64,000 nucleotides of DNA from Chinchilla lanigera (GCF_000276665.1 NW_004955417.1:17073502-17137501); one strand, 5' to 3'. Positions 22,080-33,545 are shown, counted from the stretch's first letter. Notes: a model not told the origin generated them from the letters alone. Made by a program: numbers and translations.

Positions 22080-22480
22080 TTATAAACTAATGGATTCTTA
22101 TTATCCATAGAGATTTTAGCTTGGCAGAGAAGGTCTTTTGTGATCCGGTCCCTGGCTTCCTCTCTAACTCACAGTCTATCACACACCCCTGCCATTTGAT
22201 TCTCCAGTCATTTTACCCAGTCATACTCACATGCACCACATGTGCAGTTAGGTTCCAGTCTTTGTGCACTGTTCCCCTTAGTCTGGAATAACTTCTCCCT
22301 GTCCCCTTCTGAATCTCTATTTATCTTTCTGAGCTCAAGCACAGTTGACACTATCCCTTCCTTCACATAATCTTAGAATGTATATTCTTTTGCACTATTA
22401 CTCCATTTTTGCTGTGTCAGTGCACCTGCAGTCTTGTCTAATAGCTTTCATTAATACATGCCCATTCTTAAATAAAACTT
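22080..22480 (+). mobile_element. LINE L2 fragment
   Basis: 'tgtgatccggtccctggctt', 'gtctggaataacttctccct' and 'gagctcaagcacagttgaca' occur in the order of the L2 ORF2 C-terminal and 3' region. Confidence 0.75.
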
Positions 22481-22489
22481 CTGTCAACA

Positions 22490-24310
22490 GCTCTGTGACA
22501 TGACTTGCACCAGGTATAACAATGTAAAAATAAAAACTCACTGTAAAAATCTAACTGTGCCCCTCCTAATATCTCCCTCAACACCCATGACACATATGCT
22601 GCCTTGGCACCTCTGCTCACTCGCACCATTTATTAGATTATCTTGTGGTTAAAGATAATCTTGTGGAGATAAACTTGTGGAGAATATTCACAGGTCACTG
22701 TACAACCACCCCTTCCAAAAAGATGTAAATTTGTGAAAGCAATGGGCATACCTTTAGATAATCACATTAATTTGTGGTTGTTTTTTGCAGTAAAAGGCAT
22801 TAATCTTGTGCAAATGGAACAAGTCTTGGTTGGCTATACCCTGATGCATTATAAATAGAATGTGATGGAGAAATGGTTCTTGGTTCACCCATCCAGTGGC
22901 GTTTGTCTTAATTCAGGAGGTAAAGTATTAAATACAGATAAAGGACAATGCGATCAGCAGGCTAATGAAAATGGGACGTCGTGCCTCGGGGGGCAGATGC
23001 TGTTATGGAAAACTCTGTCTGTCAGGCTGAATTTGTTAGATTATATGGTAGGATGAACATGAACTTAGAATAAAACACGGTAGTATATTTAGATTTGGGA
23101 ATGGTCAAATACAGCTGCCAGGCTGGACGTAATTGCATGTGTTCTTGACCTTGTGGTCCTCTACGTTTGTAAAAACCTCAGAAACCACTATTTCTCCTAA
23201 AGTTTAAATATAAAATTCACATTACTTTCCATTATTGCTTTTTCATCTCTAGATGTTGATTTGTGCATTTATTACAGATGCAGTAGAAATAGCCTGTATT
23301 CAATTTTTTTTTAAATTTTATTTTCTAAGAAGGAATCAGCATAGAAGCTGGATATTTAATAAATTGGAAGCTATAAAAACCAAAATTATTATTTAAAATG
23401 TTTCAATGCTTGGCACCTTTTACCCCATGATTATAAAGTACCAATTTCTACTAATGCATAAAACTTCTGCCAATCTTAAAATGCCACAGAGTATACTAAG
23501 CATTAACTAGTAGTCTAAAAATAGGACTTTGTAACCAGTAATAAAGGGGTGTTTATTTCCTACATTACTCCAAAATGTATAATTTTAGTTGTTGCTTTTC
23601 AAATTACAACCGGATACCAAAACCTCTTTTCACTCAGAAAGGATGTTATTAAATTTTCCTTCAGGAAAAAAAAAAAAGCAGCTGCGTGTAGGCAGGTCTC
23701 AAAAATAGTCCCAAAGATGAATGCAATTGCTCATTAACAAGACTATAATGTAATGGGATGAAGAAGCAGTGTCTAATACTGTATTCTTTGGAACTGACTT
23801 TATTACCGGTCACCATTTGTGCTCTCAGGCTGTGAGAAAGGCACTCAGCAGTCCCCAGCTTTTGGTCAGAGACGGGTAGTAGCTTGGTTCTATTATCACA
23901 TGTGTGATGGTGGTGATTGTCTAGACCTGCACTGACAGTGGAGATCACATGCTAATGCAACCTTCTTCCTGTGGTCACAGGTGTCTCATCCCCTCCACAG
24001 CTGGCCATAGTCTTGTTGATGACTGTTCTGTAAATCAGAGGTCAGTGGAATGGTGGGGCAGTGTCAGGGAACCATAAGCTCTGTCCCCCAAATCCTCCAC
24101 AACAGTATGTTTCTTGTGTTCCCTCTTTGTACTTCTTTCTCCAGAAGAAAGATTCTGTAGATTCCAGAAGATTCCTCAAGGGTTTATTCATCAAAAAAGA
24201 GTTGAAAACTGTTCTTGTAATACCAAATTTTATTGTAATTTGTATTACTAGTGCAACTGCTGCCACCTTATGTAGACTCCAAATATTTTTAAGGTAAGAC
24301 CACAAGAATC
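22490..24310. other. Unique sequence, no gene seen
   Basis: The 22790-23060 part is repeat-free with a few CpGs and could be a conserved non-coding element, but conservation cannot be judged here. Frames at 23661-23948 and 24042-24359 (minus) have no family resemblance. Confidence 0.4.
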
Positions 24311-24324
24311 TCTTTTCAAACATA

Positions 24325-24985
24325 TTGTGGTAAAACATACATGACATTATATTTATCATAGTGTCCGCTGGTGAGTGTACAATTTAGTAACATCAAACAC
24401 ATTTCTAGTGTTACATGATCTTAACCATTATTTATATTCAAACTTTTCATGACCCCCAACAAATCCAGCAATTCTCTACCAGTAGATAAGTCATTAAACA
24501 ATCATTCTGCTCTTCCCTCCTCTCTCCAGCTCCTGGGAACCTCTATTCTACTTTTTAACCCCATGAATTTGCCTATTCTGTATACCACATATAAGTGGAC
24601 TAATGCAATATTTTTCTGAGCCTGGCTTATTTCACTAGCATAATATCTTCAAGGTCCCTCCATGTTGTTATATGTATTAGAATTTTGTTCCTTTTTATGC
24701 TGAATGTTATGATATTATATTATATATATCAAGTTTTGTTTACCCATTTGCCTTTGGGTGGATATTTGGTTATTTCCATCTTTCAGCTATTATGAGTAGT
24801 GCCATTATGAACATTAGCATAAATATCTGTATATGTATATCAGTATATAAACAGTAGTATACATATATATAAATCTGTTCAAATCCTTGATTTCAATTAT
24901 TTTGGATACAAGCTTAACAGTGGAATTGCTGAGTGATAGCTGTTTTTATTAGATTAAAAACTTTAAATTAGTTTCTTCTTTACAT
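24325..24985 (-). mobile_element. L1M 3' end, reverse orientation
   Basis: The plus strand shows 'ccagctcctgggaacctcta', 'atgaatttgcctattctgta', 'ggcttatttcactagcataa' and 'cagtggaattgctgagtgat', in the order expected for a reversed old L1M 3' end. Confidence 0.85.
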
Positions 24986-24989
24986 TATC

Positions 24990-26045
24990 CATAAAAGTTT
25001 TTTTCTTTTCTTGCAACAGAATTACACCAATGATTGCTTTGCAGTCTGTTGTTGTCACTTGCCTCATATAAATCAACCTGGGGTGTCCCCATGATCACCT
25101 TTTATTTAAATTATAAAATAGGGTGTCTTCATGTTAGTGTCTTGAAAAATGCTTGGAAAAAAAATCTAAGAACAAGATAGTTGTTCTTTATTGATCCTGA
25201 AGTATAGGTCCTGTTCTTTTCTCTTTCAACATTCATGCCACAGAAAGGATATTTTACTTCAGGAAAAATACATCTTAGACATGATTCCAGTACAATCTTC
25301 AGAATTTATTTAGCAAATTGTTTGGAATGGTGCTTGTCACCAATGCACAGAATGGAAAATAAGGACATGTCATTCCCCTTGTGGAAATGATTATTCTGGA
25401 CACGGTGCTAATTTGCCAACCTTGAAAAAGTCTGTTTTGTTTATAAAGACCTTGACATATTCACTGAATTGAGAATTGTAAGTAAATATCACGAGCTTGT
25501 GTTTGCTGATCCCTGGGGTAATTGCTTAATACAAGTTTCTCAGAGCTCTTTATCCTCGGAAATCAGATTAAAACGATGACATTATCAAGGTGCTGGAGGA
25601 TGGGAGGGGAAAAAAGAAATATAGCTCCTATTGTGGGAGTTCAGACTGAGAGGTTCATTTTCATATTTTGTTCTTTTCTTCTAGACTCATCCTCTGCCCA
25701 TCAGAGATGGAGGAGAGGAGGGATGGCCATATTCCTCTGAGACTCATAGTTAATTATCCTAAATAATGCGGTAGAGGCTGCTAGTTAATGGGAATGGAAA
25801 TCAAGTTCTCTTAGAAACCTGTGTTGCCGTATCACTTCCTTTACTCTCTGCGATCAGGTTTGCTCTGAACTGGCTTTGGTTCCATAGGTTTGCCTCTACT
25901 CTGGAGAACAGTGCACTTACAGACCTGAAGCTTTCCATGGTGGGTATCCATTTCTGTTTGAATTCATCCACGTTTCTGCCCAGTGCTGTTCTAGATCCCA
26001 AGTCACTTGCTTAGAGACAGTGAGTAGTACGAAGTGTTGCTGCTG
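24990..26045. other. Unique sequence, nothing recognised
   Basis: No exon or repeat supported. Confidence 0.4.
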
Positions 26046-26049
26046 AGGG

Positions 26050-26200
26050 TGGTGACTTGGAAGTCAGGTTAATATGGATGGGATTTCAGTTACTAGCTGT
26101 GAGTCTTTGACAAGACACTTAATTTCCTGAGACTCAGTTTTCTCGTGTGTAATATAGGATTAAAAACACTTTAAATAATTATTAGGGGAACAAAACAGAA
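26050..26200 (+). mobile_element. MIR SINE
   Basis: 'ttactagctgtgagtctttg', 'gacacttaatttcctgagac' and 'tcagttttctcgtgtgtaat' match the MIR core in order. Confidence 0.8.
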
Positions 26201-26329
26201 CAAGAGTTTGTACACTGCTGTGGTTAGTGGATGGCTGCTTTGTTCTCTCCGCACGAATGAGTGCTTTACATCTCATCTCTCTCTGGTTGCAGTGAAAGTG
26301 GTAGGTGAGTATTACCGTCCTGAGTTACT

Positions 26330-26965
26330 ATAACAGCATCATGTGTCATTCCATCTCCCCTTCAATTCATTCTTCAAAATCTGAATGGGGCAGCTGCTCC
26401 AAAATGTAAACGTGATCACATCAGGTTCCCACTTAAAATATTTCATTGCCAGTTCTTCACCTTCAAGACTTTTAATTTCTTAGAGTGTCAGGCATTCCAG
26501 TGAGGTTAGACTTTCTCCTGCTCCTATTTGCCCTTGGATAGAGTTAAAAGTCAAAGCTTCACACTCTATCCTCAACGTGTGAGGTACTGTTGGCTCACTA
26601 CAAAAGATATGAAATTCAGCACTTTTCTATCTGCTCCGTCCTCCTTACCTCCATGAATCACATTTGGTTTGTTAGTTTACTGCTTCTGTTTGTGGTTTCA
26701 TAATATGCTTAGGTTGTCTCAACTTTCCCCACCTGTTCTTTGCTGGAAGGTGAGGCTCTGCTGCTTTGCTGGCCACATTTAAAAGTCACGGGCTCTGGAA
26801 ACCTTCCTTGATAACCTCACACGATATCACTATTAGATTACTTGATTACAGTGGGGTTCCCACAGGGTAAGAACTGTCTTTCATTTATTGTACTTAAATG
26901 CCAAGCTACTTTCCAGGCCTTTAGTAGGTTTTGCCTAATATTTACTGAACAGATGAATGCGTGGA
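26330..26965 (+). mobile_element. LINE L2 with 3' end
   Basis: 'ccctt...gatagagttaaaagtca' type ORF2 sequence runs into 'aaccttccttgataacctca', 'gtaagaactgtctttcattt' and 'tttactgaacagatgaatgc', the L2 3' terminus. Confidence 0.7.
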
Positions 26966-26969
26966 TGTC

Positions 26970-27955
26970 TGTCCTTTGAAGGTAATTACCCTCACATCCT
27001 GACTTTTTTCTTTCTCCTAAACCAGAGACACATACTATATCTCCTTAGCTTTATTAGTATTTCTCAGTGGTCTCAGTTGTGCACAGGAAAATTTGAGCTT
27101 ATCATATGATCCAGGTAGAGGCTAAACACATGGGCTTATTTTCACTCCCTCTCAAAAATCCAGACATGATACAAGGAAAGTATAAATAGTAACATAGGCT
27201 CAAAATCACAGAGAAATGAAATAGGAATAAAAGTACCCCAAATATTTTAACCAATTTCTAGTCCACTGACAGTGCATGAGCTCATATTGCTGGATAAAGT
27301 AGAAAGGAGGGACCCACAGTGGATAGTATATAAATATTCAGAGTTTATATCAGAGAGAACTGGAGTAGAAGATGGAGTCATTTTTATTAAAAAATGACAA
27401 CTCTGTCACACTTGGTGGTAGAATAGGGTGTCAAAATCAGTCCCTGGGAACCGACTGAAGCGTGGATCTTCTTCACCCCCTTTCCCCACTATTGCCTGAG
27501 TACTGGTGGCCCTGGCCGTATTGCCAATACCAGACACTTACTTTCCAAAGAAACTGATCCCCCTTCCTGCAGAGAGAAAGCTTTGAGAACCGGACTTAGC
27601 GCTCCTGAAGAGGACTCTTCCTTCTTGTGTTGTGTGTGGCAGTTAGGGGTGTTGCGGGGCAGTCTGTCTGCCTGCTCCGTGTTTGCTCAGCCCAGCAGGA
27701 GCCTGCAAGTCTTCCTGACTGCGCATCCTGTCTTCCTTCACACGGCAGCCCTGTGATGCCACATCCGTGTATCGGTCAGCTCTCCACAGCAGAGCACTGC
27801 CCCAATTCACCGGGCTGCTGGGGGGGACCCAGCAGTATGACTGAAGCACGGGTGAGGGAAACCAGAAAACAACTGATCTCTCAAGAAACAGAGATAGTTT
27901 ATGGTAGGAAAGAAAATTTTGAAGATAACCTTGATTTTGAGGCATCTTATAAAAA
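26970..27955. other. Unique sequence, no gene seen
   Basis: 27450-27860 is G+C-richer with some CpGs and open in several frames (27627-27971 plus, 27643-27990 minus). No recognisable product. Confidence 0.4.
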
Positions 27956-28160
27956 TATAACAGGCTGTTAAGACGTGAGGGAATAAGCAAAGAACTCAGA
28001 AATAAAAGTGATGGAACTAAAATAAAAGGTCAAGGAATTTTCCATAATACAGAACAAAAAGATAAAGATTTGGAAAATATAAGGAAAAAAATTCCATAAA
28101 ATATCAATAGAGAAGAGCCAACATCTGAAGAATAATTATTGTTAAAAGAAAAAAGATAGA

Positions 28161-28183
28161 GGGGGCTGGGGATTTAGCTCAGC
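28161..28183 (+). mobile_element. ID SINE 5' end, cut by an assembly gap
   Basis: 'ggggctggggatttagctca' followed by 'gc' is the first 22 or so bases of the ID consensus seen elsewhere in the window; the rest falls in the gap. Confidence 0.85.
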
Positions 28184-28314
28184 NNNNNNNNNNNNNNNNN
28201 NNNNNNNNNNNNNNNNNNNNNNNNNNNNNNNNNNNNNNNNNNNNNNNNNNNNNNNNNNNNNNNNNNNNNNNNNNNNNNNNNNNNNNNNNNNNNNNNNNNN
28301 NNNNNNNNNNNNNN
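28184..28314. other. Assembly gap (131 N)
   Basis: Unknown bases that hold the rest of an ID element and probably its poly(A) tail. Confidence 1.
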
Positions 28315-28664
28315 CATACATGCAAATAAAGAAGCCCCAAGCCAAATCAGCTCAAAACAAAAACACCAAAACACCAGCTTCCCCGTGCTGATATGAAAGA
28401 GAAAGATTAAAATATTCAAATTCAAGAAGACAATTAAATGAGAGCAGAACAAATCAAGGGGCATCATTTCAAAATGTCTTCGTGACATCTGCAATACCAC
28501 AGATAGGTGGAAGAGCCTTAAAAAAATCTTTCAGAGAGAGAAAACCAGGTGACCTCTTTCAGTTATCATAAAAGAACAGAATACTGGGAAAAAGGGAGAT
28601 GGAGATAAGAGATGGGAGAAAATTTATGAGCAGATACATCATAAAAGTACCCACACACATAGCT

Positions 28665-29450
28665 CACCTAACTTTACAAGATAGTCATTGTTAGACTCCT
28701 TTTTTTTTTTTTTTAAGAAAAGATAATGAAAACAATCCCTTTTGTCATGAAACTTGAATTTAAGTTTCCTATACAGGAGGAAGTTTAGAAAAATTGTTTA
28801 AAGCCAATGGATCAAGAAAGAGCGATTTAAGTATATCATAAGGACACAAACATAAGCAGTAAACTAACAAGACAAATGTGATTTAGGAAGGTAAGGAGGA
28901 GGGGGTGGATGGAGCAGGGAGGGAAGTGCTGACTTGTCTATCTTTTGTAGTGAGCCAACAGTACCTCATATGTAAGTTTGATTCATGGAAAAAAACATAA
29001 TTGCACATTATCTGGTGTTATGAGATGGAAGAATAAAATCAGAAATGGTAAGAAACGGGTCCTTTGGGTTCTGCAGAGTTGAGTACCAGGCAGTGGGAGA
29101 GGGCTTTCCTTTTATCTGTATCCTCCTGAATGGTCTGAGTCTTACGCATACACGTATTACTCTCATAAAGAAAACACAAAGGTAGGAAAACCAAATGAAC
29201 ACTTTCATGGGGACCATCAGTCCCTTCCGAATCTTAGCATTAACACCTTTTTTTCTAGTTTTATCTCCTGCAGCCACTTTCTTTCCCCTGCCCCTTACCC
29301 TTTCACTTCAATCATGCTGAAATATTTATAGAAACACAGAGGTATTTGTTCTTTCAGTGTATTTTTGACAGGGTCTGCTCACTTTACTTCCCCTGCTTTA
29401 ATGTTCCTGTCTATATTCTCATTTGCAAATCATACATCTGATAATGAGTT
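28665..29450. other. Unique sequence, nothing recognised
   Basis: Contains a poly(T) run near 28700 and a purine-rich stretch near 28890-28925; no gene. Confidence 0.4.
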
Positions 29451-29454
29451 AAGA

Positions 29455-29800
29455 TTGAATATGTGAGGAATTTAAAAACTCATGCAAGAAAGCAAAGAAC
29501 CCAATTAAAAATGGAAAAAAGACCTCATCAGATGGACAGGTTTCAAAAGAAGTCATCCAAATGGTCAGGAGATAGAAGTCCTCCATGCCATTAATCATCA
29601 GTGAAGTGAAAACTAACACCACTGTGAAATACCGCCTCACCCTGTTAGGGTGACATCAGAAAGACAAAAGATCCCAAGTACTGGTGAGGGTCCGGAGACC
29701 CGCACAGGGCACGGCCTTGGCCCAAAGCTCATTAGCGCAGCCCTTAGGGCAACAGTGGAGCTTCCTCAGACATTTGAGCTGGAGTGCTCAAATGTTTGTT
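29455..29800 (+). mobile_element. L1 ORF2 fragment
   Basis: 'tgccattaatcatcagtgaa', 'cactgtgaaataccgcctca' and 'caagtactggtgagggtccg' are in the order of the L1 ORF2 3' third. Frame broken by stops. Confidence 0.85.
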
Positions 29801-29871
29801 CCTTATGATGGCATTCCCACATCTTCTTGGGAAGTCTTCTCTCATGGTCAGAGTTAAGAGGTTGATGGCTT

Positions 29872-29945
29872 GGGTCGGGGATATAGCTCAGTGGCATAAG
29901 CGCCTACCTGGCAAGCGCAAGGTCCTGAGTTCGATTCCTGGTACC

Positions 29946-29976
<31 letters not shown>

Positions 29977-29979
29977 AAG
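29872..29979 (+). mobile_element. ID SINE with (AAAT)n tail
   Basis: 'cggggatatagctcagtggc', 'ctggcaagcgcaaggtcctg' and 'agttcgattcctggtacc' give intact A- and B-box-like regions, followed by an AAAT tetramer tail (29946-29978). Confidence 0.92.
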
Positions 29980-29989
29980 ACGTTCCTGG

Positions 29990-30830
29990 CTGGATCTGGG
30001 ATGGATCAGGAATGTCCCCTGCGGCCTGTGTGTTAAAAGGCTCAATTCCCAGAGCAGCAGGAAGCAGGAAGCTGGAAAACCTTTGAAAGGCGCGTCCTCT
30101 TGGGCACTCCTTCGGCCTTGAAGGGGATTGTGAAACCCATCCCTTCCTCCTTTATTTTCACTTTTAGCCCATCTGGGGAGTGGTGTAAAAGCCCCACCAC
30201 CGACATCAAAGTTCTAGTTTAATTCCCAGTTCCCACCCCTGCCGTGGGGTTAGATCTTCATGTTTACCATTTCTGGAATGTATGGTTGTAAACGCCCTGC
30301 CCTTCCTGGACTCCCGAAATGTATTGTGAATGCTCTACCCTTCCCGGATTCTCGGAATGTACTTTCCTGCCATAAAAAAAAAAAAAAGAGAGAGTCCCCT
30401 CATTGTTACAGATGTGACAAGTGTTTGCCAAACAGGATGCAGTTTTAGGGTTTAAAAACTGCTCTCGTCCCCGCATCGGGACTGGTCTGATCCTTCCCTG
30501 CGTGGAGGCTCTCAGTCAGTCCCTGGCCAGGAAAAAAGGCTCCTCCTAAATTCCAATTGGCGGTCTGTGCGTCTTGGTGTTTGTCGGTTGGCACCGTTTG
30601 GTTTGTTTCTGGTTGTGAGTCCAGAACAGCGGGTTTTACCTGCCAAGTGCTTCCGTCATGGTGTGACAGACCAAAACCAAGACACAAGTTAATCACAGCC
30701 TGAAACTTTGAAAACTGAGCCAAAATAAATCCTTTCTTTTTACAAGGATTGTTGACTTTCCTCAACTCTTCATTATAGTGATGGGAAACCAGCACCTTTA
30801 GAGATTCCTCCACCGGAAGACGGAACCCGT
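29990..30830 (+). mobile_element. LTR-like repeat interrupted by an ERV LTR
   Basis: Left arm (about 29990-30180) includes 'gccttgaaggggattgtgaa' and 'acccatcccttcctccttt'. Right arm (about 30605-30830) includes 'ttccgtcatggtgtgacaga', 'gagccaaaataaatcctttc' and 'atagtgatgggaaaccagca'. The arms resemble the two ends of one rodent LTR-like repeat, separated by the ERV LTR. Confidence 0.5.
30185..30594 (+). mobile_element. Solo LTR of an endogenous retrovirus
   Basis: LTR-like layout. There is a U3 with a 38-41 bp direct repeat (30275-30315, 30316-30353, plus a partial third copy). A TATA-like TTTAAAA lies at 30451. A G+C-rich R region follows with a decayed polyadenylation signal (GAAAAAA, 30531). 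U5 ends near 'gtttgtcggttggca'. No internal gag-pol-env sequence is present. Exact ends and target duplication could not be fixed. Confidence 0.6.
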
Positions 30831-30834
30831 GACA

Positions 30835-31280
30835 CCTCTATTTCTGTGGGCAGGGTCCTCATGGACTATGAGCTTCTGGAAGACGCATCCGTGTCTTGTT
30901 TGTATATGAATCTCAGTTCTTGGTTCCATGACCACCATAGTGTAGGTTCTCAGTAAAGGTTGACTGAAAGAATGATTGGGATAATGACCATTGGATTGCC
31001 TTGTTTTTCTTTAGATGCTGACCTCCTCTGCAGACTGTGCTAATATAGATCTATATATTAGCTAATATAGTATATATTAGCTATATTTCAATATTAAGTA
31101 TATTATATTATATTTCAATATTAGCTATAATTTAATATAGTCCAAGTATATTGAAAACAGTATGGAATGTTTACCAGAAATTGGGTTAAAAGTAAAGAGA
31201 TTAAAATGCATGATATATGCAACCCTGGGCAACTGTAAATAAGAAACTCCCTAGAATTCTACCTCTTTTAAAACATAGTG
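30835..31280. repeat. AT-rich sequence with near-palindromes
   Basis: 31040-31061 and 31062-31080 are each nearly self-complementary (CTAATATAG...CTATATATTAG and CTAATATAG...TATATTAG), followed by more TA-rich sequence to 31140. Capable of cruciform extrusion. No gene. Confidence 0.5.
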
Positions 31281-31287
31281 TTCAAGC

Positions 31288-31440
31288 TGGCTATGTTTGC
31301 AATGAGTATAATTCCAGCACTCTGGGAGGCTGAGGTAGGAGGATCATGAGTTCAAAGCTAACCTGTACTACATAGTGAATTTGAGGTTGGCTTGGAATAT
31401 AGCAAGATCCTGTCTCAAAAACAACAACACAATCAAAATC
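31288..31440 (+). mobile_element. B1 SINE
   Basis: 'cagcactctgggaggctgag', 'gtaggaggatcatgagttca' and 'gcaagatcctgtctcaaaaa' with an ACAACAAC tail. Confidence 0.9.
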
Positions 31441-31721
31441 AAAAGTAATGTTTTCATTTTTCTACATTTTTTTCTGTGAGTAGGTAATAGTGATTTCTAC
31501 GTGCCTTCAATCCAGGATAAATTAAACACTATATACTTTGTTTTTTGTTTAACACATTCAGCTGCTTACTATTCAATCATCTAGCTTGTCATGACATCAG
31601 TTTATTTACTTAATTAAACATGCAAGGTTTAGTTTACTTAAATCTAGAAATTTGAGATTATTTCAAGTTTTAAAAGATAATTTAGAAAGTGTTACAAGGA
31701 CTATTGTGAATGCATATTTCT

Positions 31722-31805
31722 TTTCTCTTCCTTCCTTCCTTCCTTCCTCCCTCCCTTCCTTCCTTCCTTCCTTCTTTCCTTCCTTCTTCCCTCCCTCCTT
31801 CTCCA

Positions 31806-31876
<71 letters not shown>

Positions 31877-31878
31877 TT
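31722..31878. repeat. Polypyrimidine microsatellite (TTCC)n/(TTTC)n
   Basis: About 155 bp almost purely of C and T on the plus strand: TTCC/TCCC units, a CT run, then about 16 TTTC units leading into a reversed B1. It probably grew from the B1 tail (AAAG)n. Open frames on both strands here are composition artefacts. Confidence 0.95.
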
Positions 31879-32010
31879 TGACAGGGTCTTGCTGTTAATT
31901 CAGTCTGACCTTGCACTCACTATATAACCTACACTGGCTTTTACTTCAGGACAATCCTCCTTCTTCAGTCTCCCAAGTGCTGGGATTACAAGCACCACCC
32001 CATTCGGCTA
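31879..32010 (-). mobile_element. B1 SINE, reverse orientation
   Basis: 'gacagggtcttgctgttaat', then 'tctcccaagtgctgggatta' and 'caagcaccacccca'. Moderately diverged. Confidence 0.88.
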
Positions 32011-32163
32011 GATTTTTGCTTCTTTAGGACTCATATTTTACAGACATTTCAGTAAGTTGAACAAAAGTCAAGGTATTATGAGAATTTTTACTAAAGAAAT
32101 TGTGTTATTTAAAAAAATTTCCTGGTATGAATTCTCAGGTACACTTCTGTATTTATCTTTTAA

Positions 32164-32210
32164 CACACACACACACACACATGCACACATGCACATGCAC
32201 ACATGCACAT
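32164..32210. repeat. (CA)n/(CATG)n microsatellite
   Basis: ACACAC run followed by ATGCAC-type units. Confidence 0.95.
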
Positions 32211-32239
32211 GGAGAGTGAAGTCCAGAATTGAATCAACC

Positions 32240-32253
32240 CTGCCCTCTTGTGG
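32240..32253 (-). promoter_or_regulatory. CTCF-like core motif
   Basis: The minus strand reads CCACAAGAGGGCAG, agreeing with the CTCF core CCACNAGRGGGCAS. Outside any recognised repeat. Binding not shown. Confidence 0.45.
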
Positions 32254-32524
32254 CACATTTTAAAATTTCAGGGCAGACTTCTTTCCTAAAGACTTTTATC
32301 ATTTTATTTTATTGTAAATTGACAAATTATAATTGTATCTACATATGGAACAAAATTAAATAGTGTGACATACAAGTATTATTAGATTTTTAAGTGTTAT
32401 GTTGTTATTGTGATATTTTCATCATCCTTTTTTTTTTTTCAAATAGGCTGTGAACCTCAGTGTTAGTTGAACAGATTCATGGAAATGGCTTGAGTTTATC
32501 GTGCATGGCATTAATGAAAAAGTA

Positions 32525-32630
32525 AACTTGGGACTAGACATGGTAACACATTTTTCCCAGAACTTGGGAGACTGAGACAGGAGGATAGCAAGTTTGAACT
32601 CAATTTATGCAATTTAAGAGACCATGTTTC

Positions 32631-32681
<51 letters not shown>

Positions 32682-32738
32682 CTGGTGATGGAATATAGCT
32701 CAGTGTGAAGGGCCTGGGTTCAAGTCACAGTACACAGA
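32525..32738 (+). mobile_element. B1+ID dimeric SINE with internal (CA)n
   Basis: B1-like half ('gggagactgagacaggagga'), a (CA)n run at 32634-32679 in the linker, then an ID-derived half ('ggaatatagctcagtgtgaa' and 'gggcctgggttcaagtcac'). Confidence 0.75.
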
Positions 32739-33165
32739 AAAGTAGGCTTGGAACAACAGATCCAGATAGGAGTGAGCAAGTTCTTGTTGAAGTAGGCTAG
32801 GAGATTGGTAATACTTCCTAAGAAGCAATTTGGGGAAGGAGATGCTCCTTAAAAGAATATTTAAAGGAAGGAAAATATGGTAAAAGACAAGGGGAGCGTG
32901 TTTTTTTAGATTCCGAGGGAACAATAGGAATTGTCTTGCTTAATACTTCACAATGAGGCATTAAGGTCAGAGCAGGGAGGGTTTTCCCGAATAAAACCTA
33001 GTAAGTCCTACAGACACTGCGGGGGGACTTGCTTCTCTTCCTTCAGCGAGGCACTCCGGAGCTTTCACATTCGCTTTCTTCTTCCAGAGCAGTTGTAGGT
33101 ATCCACTGAGAAAATGCACAAGCACTGCTTTGAGAAATAGTCAAATACAAGGAAGCAGAATTGTT

Positions 33166-33318
33166 TTTTTCTTTTGTCTTTTTGAGACAGGGTCTCCCTA
33201 CGCAGTTCAGGCTGGCCTTGAGCTCACTTTGTAGACCAGGCTGGTCTCGAACTGGCAATGATCCTCCTGCCTCAGCTTCTAAGTGCCGGGATTACAGGTG
33301 TGTGCCACCACACCCGGT
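33166..33318 (-). mobile_element. B1 SINE, reverse orientation, with 15-bp target duplication
   Basis: Complement of full-length B1 bracketed by perfect copies of GGAAGCAGAATTGTT at 33151-33165 and 33319-33333. A well-preserved, comparatively young insertion. Confidence 0.95.
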
Positions 33319-33364
33319 GGAAGCAGAATTGTTGCAGCACAGGGGGGATCCACAATGTGATCTG

Positions 33365-33500
33365 GGTCAAGAGAACCGACTTGCATCAAAATCCCTGGGT
33401 TCGGGGCTCAGTCGGTTGTGTGGCATTGGAGAAGTCACTTAACTCCTCAGAATATCAGCTTTCTCTTCTGCAACCTAGAGATGACCATAAAATCACCGGG
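33365..33500 (+). mobile_element. MIR SINE
   Basis: 'aaaatccctgggttcggggc', 'gtgtggcattggagaagtca' and 'cttaactcctcagaatatca' follow MIR order. Confidence 0.7.
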
Positions 33501-33545
33501 GCTATGTAAGATGGGGCATAAATTAGTCTGGTTAAGATCATTTGA

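Larger units (their letters stand above)
27960..28660 (+). mobile_element. Probable decayed L1 fragment with nested ID and gap
   Basis: A-rich sense-strand sequence with pieces such as 'aatttcaaaa', 'cttaaaaaaatctttcagag' and 'agagaaaaccaggtgacctc', which resemble old L1 coding regions. Interrupted by an ID and an assembly gap. Family is uncertain. Confidence 0.4.

Noticed and set aside
28142..28500. Minus-strand frames across the gap
   Set aside because: They contain the unknown bases of the assembly gap and cannot be judged.
29872..29979. tRNA gene call from A- and B-box-like sequence
   Set aside because: This is an ID SINE (tRNA-like body with A-rich tail), as are the similar copies at 34.4, 41.8, 43.2, 43.4, 46.1, 47.1 and 53.5 kb.
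31652..31927. Ser/Leu/Phe/Pro-rich and Lys/Glu/Arg-rich frames on both strands
   Set aside because: They translate the polypyrimidine microsatellite.
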